Shown: one piece after another, positions 1 to 5,319 of the stretch
How positions within the stretch are numbered: the stretch's first letter is position 1
Layout of the letters: each line of letters begins with the position of its first letter
Assembly (NCBI GenBank): GCA_017860085.1
Contig: JAFNAJ010000084.1
Coordinates: 1 to 8,754 of the forward strand
DNA length: 8,754 bases
Source of the DNA: Acidobacteriota bacterium
GTDB lineage: Bacteria > Acidobacteriota > Vicinamibacteria > Vicinamibacterales > JAFNAJ01
Reading direction: 5' to 3'
Notes under the pieces: generated by a model
Database searches by the model: none
Seen by the model: the letters and a program-made list of their open reading frames with translations, nothing else
What the model was told of the DNA's origin: nothing
Made by a program: the position numbers and the translations under genes

Positions 1-1442
1 GTCTCGTCGAGGCCGCCGCACAACGTGGTCGCCACGTCTGGGGCATCCACGACGAACCCGATTTCGGTGTTGATGCGGGCCGAGCGGGGATCGAGGTTCA
101 TCGACCCGACGAAGAACTCGCGGCAGTCGAACACCAGGATCTTGCCGTGCAGCGCGGCCTTCGGCGGGCGCCCTCCCGGGGTCGCGGGGCGGCCCGTCGT
201 CTGGAGGACCGCTCCGGGGTCGTGGGGGCCCTGGGGGTTCACCTCGTAGACTTCGATGCCCGCCTCCAGCAGGGGCCGCCGGTACTTCTTGTACTTGCCG
301 AAGACCGGCAGTTGGTCGGTGGACGCGATCCCGTTGGTCAGGATCTTCACCTTCACGCCGCGCGTGCGCATGTCCTTCAGCAGCTGGACGCCGCCCTTGC
401 CGGGGACGAAGTACGGCGACACCAGGACGAGCGTGTCGCGCGCCGCGGCGAACTCGGGCATCAGTTGCGGGAGCAGGTTGGCGTTTGGCGCCTTGCCAGG
501 CTGTTCCACCTTGGCCGGGTCGTCTGCCGTCACGCGGATGCGTGCCGAACTGAAGCTGACCGTCCCGCCGCGGAGTTCCTGCGCCAGCGGGCTCTCGCGC
601 ATGTCCTGCGCGTATTCGTCGCCGCGCTGCTGTTGCGCGAAGGCGTACAGCGACGCACGCAGGCGCGCGGCGTCTGCAGCGTCAGGCCGGTGTTTGTGTA
701 ATTCGCTGATCCCATACACGACCGGGCTGTTCCAGAAGCGATCGAACCGGGAAGAGACCTCTGGCACCGCTGCCCCGATCGCGATGGCGTCCATGTCGCC
801 GTAGTTGAAGGAGGAAGCGGCCTCGAAGTACTCGTCCCCGATGTTGCGTCCGCCGACGATGGTCATCTGGTTGTCCACCGTGAAGGACTTGTTGTGCATG
901 CGGCGGTTCACGCGCGAGAAGTCGGTGACGACCCAGAAGCCTCGCGCGGATCGTGTCGAGGCCGGGTTGAACAGGCGGACCTCGATGTTCGGGTGCGAGT
1001 CGACCAGCAGCAGGGTCTCGTCGTCGGCGAGGGAGCCGATGTCATCGATCAACAGCCGGACGCGCACGCCGCGGTCTGCAGCACGGACCATGGCGCCCAG
1101 CAGGAGCTTGCCGACCTTGTCGTTCTGCCAGATGTAGTACTGGGCGTCGATGCTGCGCTGGGCGGCCTCGGCGAGCACCAACCGGGCGAGGAACGCGCCT
1201 GGTCCGCGGGGCAGGAGGTGGATGCCAGATGGCCCCTGCAGTTGGCCCAGCGATCGGGCGGCGGTGCGGGCGACCAGAGTGTCGGCGGTGTCGTTCAGCG
1301 CGAACGATGGCTCGACGGTCCGCACCGTCGGCAACGACGCACAGCCGCCTAACGACAGCAGAAGTGCGAAGAGCGCGAGCGAGAACTGCGCCCGCCGTGT
1401 CGCTACTGAGCGAGCGAGTCGTGGCGTCGGGAATCGTGACAT
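1..1442 (-). CDS. Phospholipase D-family lipoprotein, ClsC/YmdC-like (3' end beyond the window)
   Basis: Likely a phosphatidyltransferase or phospholipase D acting on phospholipids at the cell envelope, as in cardiolipin synthase C. It is open to the left edge: 480 codons are visible and no stop is reached. Two HKD motifs are present in one frame: MHNKSFTVD (H183, K185, D190), followed by the GGRNIGDEYFEA segment typical of ClsC, and LHGKILVFD (H432, K434, D439), followed by GSMNLDPRS. The start at 1442 is an ATG directly preceded by an in-frame TGA. It yields a basic N-terminus, a hydrophobic stretch (residues 20-31) and a lipobox LSLGGC with Cys34, so a lipid-anchored protein is predicted. 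E. coli ClsC is about 473 residues, so only a short C-terminal tail is missing. The ribosome site is weak. The family call is firm; cardiolipin synthesis as the exact reaction is inferred. Confidence 0.92.
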   Translation of the reverse strand, partial: MSRFPTPRLARSVATRRAQFSLALFALLLSLGGCASLPTVRTVEPSFALNDTADTLVARTAARSLGQLQGPSGIHLLPRGPGAFLARLVLAEAAQRSIDAQYYIWQNDKVGKLLLGAMVRAADRGVRVRLLIDDIGSLADDETLLLVDSHPNIEVRLFNPASTRSARGFWVVTDFSRVNRRMHNKSFTVDNQMTIVGGRNIGDEYFEAASSFNYGDMDAIAIGAAVPEVSSRFDRFWNSPVVYGISELHKHRPDAADAARLRASLYAFAQQQRGDEYAQDMRESPLAQELRGGTVSFSSARIRVTADDPAKVEQPGKAPNANLLPQLMPEFAAARDTLVLVSPYFVPGKGGVQLLKDMRTRGVKVKILTNGIASTDQLPVFGKYKKYRRPLLEAGIEVYEVNPQGPHDPGAVLQTTGRPATPGGRPPKAALHGKILVFDCREFFVGSMNLDPRSARINTEIGFVVDAPDVATTLCGGLDE

Positions 1443-1849
1443 TCACGTTCTCGGTTCTGAGCCGGAAATCTTCCCACACTCGCGTTGGGCGCTCAATCCG
1501 ATTCCGGCCGGACCTTCTCGCGGTCGAACTGGCGCCTCCCAAGGTCGGAAAGACCAACTCGCGGCGGTCGGACATGGCCGCCATCGTGCGGACCCACAGG
1601 ACGCTCATTCCCTCGCTGGCTGCCATACGAACCTGAACGGCACATCGTCGGCCGACTCCCCCATGGAGCGTGGCGTCAGCAATGGAGCGAACGGCCGCCG
1701 GTCTCGAGACGAGGTTCGTGGAACGCCGCGACGATGACACGCTGCGCAGCCGCATGCAGAAGCACGGCATTCGGAGGCCGGGGCCTGGAGGCGTCGGAGC
1801 GGGCCCGACCTAGGACGGGTCGGGGGCGCCCTCAACCCGCAAGACGGGC
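1443..1849. other. Intergenic stretch with no supported gene
   Basis: This lies between the toxin gene and the phospholipase D gene, both on the minus strand, and should contain the promoter of the latter. I see no convincing -35/-10 pair. Open frames here on both strands are rich in Arg, Pro and Ser and look like GC-driven shadows. The only mildly protein-like one is a 43-codon plus-strand frame at 1682-1813 (starting MERTAAGLETRFVERRDDD) with no clear ribosome site. A hairpin at 1804-1824 is listed separately. Confidence 0.6.
1804..1824 (-). terminator. Possible terminator hairpin after the toxin gene
   Basis: A perfect 7-bp inverted repeat (CCCGACC, 7-nt loop, GGTCGGG) starts 26 bases past the toxin stop codon. 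There is no U-tract on the minus-strand transcript, so it does not meet the standard intrinsic terminator pattern. It may only be a 3'-end stabilising structure. Confidence 0.3.
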
Positions 1850-2347
1850 TCAGTCGACGATGTAGCCGAGGGCGCGAGCGTTGTCCCGGACGCGGTGGTC
1901 CTGCGTCACGATGGTGAGGAGCTGTGGAGGCTCGCCCAGGGCCTCCGCTGTCGCCAGGTGGACCGCGTCGAGCGTGCGCACGGGCTCGACTGGAAACGGA
2001 CGGCCGACGCGACCGAGGACCGCGTCGGTGACCTCGACGAGATCGCAGCGGCGCGCGAACGCCTGGATGGCCCGGATCGCCGCCTGCTCCTGCGGCGCGG
2101 TCATCCGTCCCATTGCGCGGGCGCGTATGACCGCCCGCGTCGCCTCGGCCACCGTCAGCACCGAGGTGATACGCCTCCCCCCCGCACGCAGCGCGGCCAG
2201 CGCGGCCGCGTCGCCCTCCAGCAGGGCTGCCAGCAACGCGCTCGACTCGATGTAACGGATCGCCGCCGCGGCCGGAGCGACTGCCGGCGTCGCGGGGCGC
2301 CGGGCTCGACGGACGGCGGGCCTCTTCCCGACGCTACTCTTCGCCAC
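1850..2347 (-). CDS. vapC: VapC-like PIN-domain toxin of a type II toxin-antitoxin pair
   Basis: Predicted Mg-dependent endoribonuclease, 165 residues. The PIN domain begins near residue 31. Its acidic set is visible: E34 in RYIESSALL, where most PIN proteins have Asp; E68 in TVAEATRA; D127 in RTLDAVHLA; and D150 with D155 in TQDHRVRDN. The start is a GTG at 2347, 14 bases inside the end of the antitoxin gene, an arrangement typical of toxin-antitoxin operons and suggesting translational coupling. The first 30 residues are a low-complexity Ala/Arg/Pro stretch upstream of the PIN fold. Most VapC proteins begin only a few residues before the first acidic residue, so this is an extension or the start is misplaced, though no better in-frame start is evident. 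The RNA target cannot be read from the sequence. Confidence 0.9.
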   Translation of the reverse strand: MAKSSVGKRPAVRRARRPATPAVAPAAAAIRYIESSALLAALLEGDAAALAALRAGGRRITSVLTVAEATRAVIRARAMGRMTAPQEQAAIRAIQAFARRCDLVEVTDAVLGRVGRPFPVEPVRTLDAVHLATAEALGEPPQLLTIVTQDHRVRDNARALGYIVD

Positions 2348-2621
2348 GATCGCTGTCCAGGAGGTCGGCCGCCGTGCCCTTCGGCAGCCGCAGGATGGGC
2401 CACGACTCGGCGGGGTCTCCCGGCTCGAGCGCCGGCCTGATCACGCCCGCCGCCACGAGGTCCTCGAACCGCCGCCGCCCATCCGCCCGGCGACGGGGGG
2501 ACGGGGGAACGATCTCGGCGACGACGCGTCCGTGCGCGGTCACGGCGATCCGCTCACCCGCTTCGATGCGCCGGATGTAGCGGCTCAGGTGGTTCTTCAG
2601 GTCGCGCACCCCGGCCTCCAT
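2334..2621 (-). CDS. Phd/YefM-type antitoxin
   Basis: Predicted antitoxin that binds the PIN toxin and represses its own operon; 95 residues. The N-terminal part is a clear Phd/YefM fold: VRDLKNHLSRYIRRIEAGER is the DNA-binding and dimerisation segment, followed by IAVTAHGRVVAEIVP. The C-terminal part from about residue 55 (FEDLVAAGVI, then ESWPILRLPKG) would be the toxin-wrapping tail. It is the first gene of the operon and overlaps the toxin gene by 14 bases. The start at 2621 matches the usual family start, and a sigma-70-like promoter places transcription onset at or next to this ATG, so the mRNA may be leaderless; no Shine-Dalgarno sequence precedes it. Confidence 0.92.
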   Translation of the reverse strand: MEAGVRDLKNHLSRYIRRIEAGERIAVTAHGRVVAEIVPPSPRRRADGRRRFEDLVAAGVIRPALEPGDPAESWPILRLPKGTAADLLDSDRGEE

Positions 2622-2627
2622 GCACTC

Positions 2628-2656
2628 AATATAGCCACATGTAGCTACATCGGCAA
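2628..2656 (-). promoter_or_regulatory. Sigma-70-type promoter of the antitoxin-toxin operon
   Basis: On the minus strand, TTGCCG (2656-2651; four of six consensus bases) is separated by exactly 17 bp from TATATT (2633-2628; five of six). The predicted +1 falls at about 2621, the A of the antitoxin ATG. It is one of the few AT-rich spots in the region, and the spacer carries operator-like repeats. This is read by eye and untested. Confidence 0.7.
2631..2650. promoter_or_regulatory. Operator-like repeats in the toxin-antitoxin promoter spacer
   Basis: A 12-bp perfect palindrome ATGTAGCTACAT (2639-2650) is present. The block is also two tandem 10-bp units differing at two positions, ATAGCCACAT (2631-2640) and GTAGCTACAT (2641-2650). 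Phd/YefM antitoxins autorepress by binding short TGTACA-like palindromes; this one, TGTA-GC-TACA, is similar with a 2-bp insert. Lying between -35 and -10, antitoxin binding would block RNA polymerase. Autoregulation is inferred. Confidence 0.6.
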
Positions 2657-2671
2657 GCGCTACGGAGCTGA

Positions 2672-2803
2672 GTCGACATCGAGTTGTTCAGTGAGCAGCT
2701 CCGCGACTGGGAGGACCATTACAATGACCATCGCCCGCACGGGGCACTCGGCGGCCAAACCCCGTACGATTGCCTACTGACCAAGACGGGAGCTGAGGTG
2801 TGA
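2672..2803 (+). pseudogene. C-terminal remnant of a DDE transposase (integrase core, IS3/IS481-like)
   Basis: Forty-three codons ending in TGA encode the typical C-terminus of an integrase-core transposase: ELFSEQLRDWEDHYNDHRPHG, continuing into ALGGQTPYDCLL. The HYN..RPHGALGG.TPY signature is characteristic of the rve-type tail in IS3/IS481-related elements. There is an in-frame TGA immediately upstream (2669-2671), no start codon, and no DDE catalytic residues in the window, so this is a dead fragment and about 90% of the gene is missing. It sits 16 bases from the -35 box of the toxin-antitoxin promoter, which marks a recombination junction. The IS family is uncertain because only the tail remains. 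Confidence 0.8.
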
Positions 2804-2805
2804 CC

Positions 2806-2821
2806 AGGGTCTCAGGACCCT
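2806..2821 (+). repeat. Short inverted repeat after the transposase remnant
   Basis: AGGGTC and GACCCT flank a 4-nt TCAG loop, starting three bases after the transposase stop codon. It could be part of the lost element's end or a weak stem-loop. No partner copy was found on the other side of the remnant. Confidence 0.35.
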
Positions 2822-2905
2822 ACACTCGATGCCGGCACCAGGCGGTGAATCAGGACGCCATCCCACCGCTTGGCATCGGAGAGAGCCTGGCGAATGGTCG
2901 TGGTC

Positions 2906-2935
2906 GCCGGCTGGCGCCGGCCCAGGGAGCGGAGG
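2906..2935 (+). promoter_or_regulatory. Leader hairpin and Shine-Dalgarno of the DUF488 gene
   Basis: A hairpin (GCCGGC, TGGC loop, GCCGGC; 2906-2921) is followed by GGAGG at 2931-2935, seven bases before ATG 2943. The ribosome site favours this ATG over the upstream in-frame ATG at 2829, which has no such site. The hairpin may only reflect GC richness. Confidence 0.55.
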
Positions 2936-2942
2936 CATCACG

Positions 2943-3332
2943 ATGAGCGTGCGAGTTGTCCGTCTCGGAACCCCGCGCCGGCAGCGAGAAGGCCCCCGGA
3001 TCGGCACGGTTCGCCGCCCTCCACGTGGCGTCCCGAGAACCGAGTTCTCAGCACAGGGGTGGTACGACGTGTGGTTCCCGAACCTCGCGCCCAGCGTCGA
3101 GACGATGAAGCTCGGGCAGGCAGCGGCGTCGCCCGCGGAGTGGTCGGCGTTTGTGCGCAGGTACCGGGCAGAGATGTCAGAGCCCGGCGCCAGGCACGAC
3201 CTCGAGCTCCTCGCCGTGTTGTCGCGCACGACCGACTTCTCCGTCGGCTGCTACTGCGAGCACGAAGACCGCTGCCACCGTTCGATCCTGCGGCAGCTCC
3301 TGGTCGAGCGCGGGGCGAAGGTCGAGGAGTGA
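2943..3332 (+). CDS. DUF488 family protein
   Basis: A 129-residue protein of the DUF488 family, whose biochemical role is not established. The diagnostic part is the C-terminus, VGCYCEHEDRCHRSILRQLL, with C103, C105, C111 and H112; the CHR motif followed by a helix is shared across DUF488 proteins. The middle carries a WYDVWFPNLAPS segment (from about residue 40) and an Arg-rich helix around residues 68-76, as expected in the family. I chose ATG 2943 because GGAGG lies at ideal spacing and the alternative upstream start at 2829 only adds a low-complexity Gly/Pro/Ser stretch. It stands alone, downstream of a transposase scar and convergent with the radical SAM gene (36-bp gap with no visible terminator), so it is probably not part of the peptide pathway. 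Confidence 0.85.
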   Translation: MSVRVVRLGTPRRQREGPRIGTVRRPPRGVPRTEFSAQGWYDVWFPNLAPSVETMKLGQAAASPAEWSAFVRRYRAEMSEPGARHDLELLAVLSRTTDFSVGCYCEHEDRCHRSILRQLLVERGAKVEE

Positions 3333-3368
3333 ATCCCGCATGGCCGGGTCGGTGAGCGAGGTGGCGCG

Positions 3369-4787
3369 TCAGCCGCGCCGGGCTGGGCCGACGTCATCCG
3401 GGGACACGACCCGATAGCCGGGACCGTCCTGCCCGGCGCGCGGCCGGAGGAGCGCGGCGCAGATCTCCCTCGTCCGGAAGGAGTCGTAGTAGGCCTCCAG
3501 GCAGGGTATCAGGTGCTCGCGGTAGGGCGAGCAGTACTCGAGGCCTGCTTCGCCGAGGTGCTTGGCCCTCAGCCGCAGGTTGGCGCACCCGCCGCCGCAG
3601 ATGGGCAGCACGTCGCAGGAACGGCACTCCGCGTCGCTGTAGGCGTCGGTCCCGGAGCAGTATTGCGCGCGCAGTGCGGCGTTGGTGACCGGATCGTCGG
3701 CGTGGAGGTTGCCGATGACCATGGCCGGCTTGCCGACGTCCGACCAGCACTTGTACAGCTCACCCTCCGGTCCAACCACGTATTCGTGGTGCATCACCGC
3801 CACGCAGATGCTGTCGAGATTGCGCGTCGGGTAGAAGCTCCCGGATGGGAACGCCACGCCGCTGCGGTGAAGTCCGAGGGTGAAGTCGGCCCATTCGCGC
3901 AGGCTCAGGTTGCAGGCCGTGTCGTACTCGGGCCTGAGGCTCGAGTCGACCTGCGCAGCGTTGACCATCAGCCTCTTGCCGGCGAACCGCTCGAGTAACG
4001 AGGCGCGAAGCTCGAGAAACCTCGGAAGGTTGTGCTTGTCGACGTTGACCCGGATGGTGCAGGTGCCCTCGTAGGACGAGGCCATCAAGGCCGCCACGTT
4101 GCCCAGGATGCGCTGGAACGTCGGTCCGCCACCGGCGAGCACGCGTCGCCGATCGTGCACTTCCTCCGGGCCGTCCAGGGTGATCTGGATGGCGTTGATT
4201 CTCAGCGCGTTGAGCCGGGCGATCTTCTCGGCATCCAGCAGGTAGCCGTTGGTGACCAGGCTGGCTCCGTCGAACGTCACGTCGAGCGCCTCGATCTTCT
4301 CCGTGATGTCGACGATGCGAGGGAAAGCCAGCAGGGGCTCCCCGCCGTACCAGATGATCGAGAGATGGCCGACCTCCCTCGAACCCTGGATGAACCGGAG
4401 GAGCCGCGCCACGGTGTCGGCCGACATGACGGGTCCGTCCTGCTGGCTGTGCTCGAAGCAGTATGGACAGCGGAAGTTGCAGCGCAGGGTCGGACAGATG
4501 GTCAGGCCCAGCAACCCGGCGCCGAAGCAGCGTGCGTTCCGCTCGTACTGGCGGGTCAGCAGCAGCAGGTCTTCCTCGCCTGGCTCGACGAGCACCTTTC
4601 GCTGCCGCAGCAGCGCGAGGAAGCCGCCGTCGGCGCCCGCGTTCTCACCGTTCCGGTGGTCGCGGAGCGCTTCGAGCAGGCGGAAGTGCGCCTCGTCCAA
4701 CTCCAGTAGCGTGTTGGACAGGGCGTTGTAGAGAAAGGGGCCGAAGCGCTCGGACCGGAACAGGCGGTTGAATCGTGACCACTCCAT
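3369..4787 (-). CDS. Radical SAM/SPASM peptide maturase
   Basis: Predicted to modify the adjacent Nif11-leader peptide by radical chemistry using S-adenosylmethionine; 472 residues. The N-terminal ~85 residues (YNALSNTLLELDE and onward) resemble the leader-binding or PqqD-like region of such maturases, though this is not certain. The radical SAM cluster motif CNFRCPYC gives C103, C107 and C110; YGGEP is at 147-151. The C-terminal SPASM domain matches the C-x13-G-x4-C, C-x2-C-x5-C-x3-C, C pattern with C328, G342, C347, C388, C391, C397, C401 and C419, plus an extra C377, enough for two auxiliary 4Fe-4S clusters. ATG 4787 is the only plausible start because an in-frame TGA lies 11 codons upstream. 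A GGTGGA ribosome site precedes it. It follows the precursor gene by 78 bp in one apparent operon. The bond formed is unknown. Confidence 0.93.
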   Translation of the reverse strand: MEWSRFNRLFRSERFGPFLYNALSNTLLELDEAHFRLLEALRDHRNGENAGADGGFLALLRQRKVLVEPGEEDLLLLTRQYERNARCFGAGLLGLTICPTLRCNFRCPYCFEHSQQDGPVMSADTVARLLRFIQGSREVGHLSIIWYGGEPLLAFPRIVDITEKIEALDVTFDGASLVTNGYLLDAEKIARLNALRINAIQITLDGPEEVHDRRRVLAGGGPTFQRILGNVAALMASSYEGTCTIRVNVDKHNLPRFLELRASLLERFAGKRLMVNAAQVDSSLRPEYDTACNLSLREWADFTLGLHRSGVAFPSGSFYPTRNLDSICVAVMHHEYVVGPEGELYKCWSDVGKPAMVIGNLHADDPVTNAALRAQYCSGTDAYSDAECRSCDVLPICGGGCANLRLRAKHLGEAGLEYCSPYREHLIPCLEAYYDSFRTREICAALLRPRAGQDGPGYRVVSPDDVGPARRG

Positions 4788-4842
4788 CGGGATTCCACCG
4801 GTCGCTATGGCCTGCCCTCATGCCTCCTTGCCGTCGCCGGGC

Positions 4843-4864
4843 GGCCGATGCGGCCCCCTGGGGC
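4843..4864 (-). other. GC-rich stem-loops between precursor and maturase genes
   Basis: The 78-bp gap holds two adjacent, overlapping small inverted repeats: GGCCG-ATG-CGGCC (4843-4855) and GCCCC-CT-GGGGC (4853-4864), the latter directly after the precursor stop codon. In RiPP operons such structures can protect or partly terminate the precursor transcript so that more substrate than enzyme is made. There is no U-tract. The role is inferred and chance pairing in GC-rich DNA is possible. Confidence 0.35.
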
Positions 4865-4865
4865 A

Positions 4866-5162
4866 CTACGATCGACACCCGTATCCAGGAGACCAGCAGG
4901 GCCACGACGTGCGGCCCTTGCAGCTGCAGTCGGGGGGAGCGACGGTTGGACTGGGCTGCGTGCCACCACCGGCCACTCCTTCGAGGTCGGCGTCGGTCAG
5001 TTCCGTCCACACCGTCTCGATCTCGTCTCGCGTGCAGGCGAAACCCTCGGCATTGATGAGCGCGATGCGCTCCGCGACGCCCTCGATCGTCAGGATCTTG
5101 TCGCAGAACGCCCTGTCCATCTTCATCTTCTCGAGACACGCCCTTGCCCGGTCCAGTGACAT
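4866..5162 (-). CDS. RiPP precursor with Nif11-type leader and Cys-rich core
   Basis: Ninety-eight residues. Residues 1-66 match a Nif11-like leader: helical N-terminus (MSLDRARACLEKMKMDRAF), the AEGFACTRDEI segment (38-48) equivalent to the family's GF.ft.eEl, then LTDADLEGVAGGG (55-67), the usual acidic stretch ending in a double-Gly cleavage site. The remaining ~31-residue core is rich in Pro, Ser, Gly and Cys: C79, C81, C89, C96, W87, W90, and a Gly-Tyr-Gly at 93-95. The leader also has C9, C20 and C43. ATG 5162 is set by AGGAGG six bases upstream; the longer frame to 5282 only adds non-homologous sequence. The radical SAM/SPASM gene follows, making it the probable modifying enzyme. No second precursor was found. 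Product and activity are unknown. Confidence 0.88.
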   Translation of the reverse strand: MSLDRARACLEKMKMDRAFCDKILTIEGVAERIALINAEGFACTRDEIETVWTELTDADLEGVAGGGTQPSPTVAPPDCSCKGRTSWPCWSPGYGCRS

Positions 5163-5168
5163 GGCTGC

Positions 5169-5174
5169 CCTCCT
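5169..5174 (-). promoter_or_regulatory. Strong Shine-Dalgarno of the precursor gene
   Basis: AGGAGG on the minus strand, six bases before ATG 5162. It decides the start of the precursor, giving a leader of normal Nif11 length, and is stronger than the ribosome site of the following enzyme gene, in line with a need for more substrate than enzyme. Confidence 0.8.
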
Positions 5175-5272
5175 CTCGTGTCGGGGAGTCACCCCGCCAC
5201 GAAACAACGAACCCGCGTCTGCTGGTGGATCGCTCGCCTCCCCGGGGGCTGGCTGTGGGGGCCTGGTGCGCG

Positions 5273-5302
5273 AGTGAACCACACGCGCGATCGACGTGTC
5301 AA
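5273..5302 (-). promoter_or_regulatory. Candidate promoter of the RiPP operon
   Basis: On the minus strand, a perfect TTGACA (5302-5297) is followed after 18 bp by TTCACT (5278-5273), a poor -10 with three of six matches. It lies in the 157-bp gap after the HDOD stop codon. An imperfect inverted repeat (ACACG at 5281-5285, CGTGT at 5295-5299) overlaps the -35 edge and might be an operator or a read-through structure. Co-transcription from the upstream ATPase-HDOD genes is an alternative. Confidence 0.35.
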
Positions 5303-5319
5303 ACGCGGACCTTCGAGCC

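Noticed and set aside
1042..1770. 242-codon minus-strand frame overlapping the phospholipase start
   Set aside because: It overlaps the lipobox-containing N-terminus in another frame and has an Arg-rich composition typical of GC-driven open frames.
2822..2905. Minus-strand frame reading TTIRQALSDAKRWDGVLIH near the transposase scar
   Set aside because: It reads like protein for about 25 codons but has no start context, no family I recognise, and lies in the leader of the DUF488 gene.
4645..5139. 164-codon minus-strand frame spanning the precursor and the maturase start
   Set aside because: It runs out of frame through both genes and encodes no family signature. The precursor and enzyme frames have clear motifs and ribosome sites.
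5163..5282. N-terminal extension of the precursor to 5282
   Set aside because: The added 40 residues are Pro/Arg-rich with no Nif11 similarity, and AGGAGG sits inside this stretch exactly where ATG 5162 needs it.
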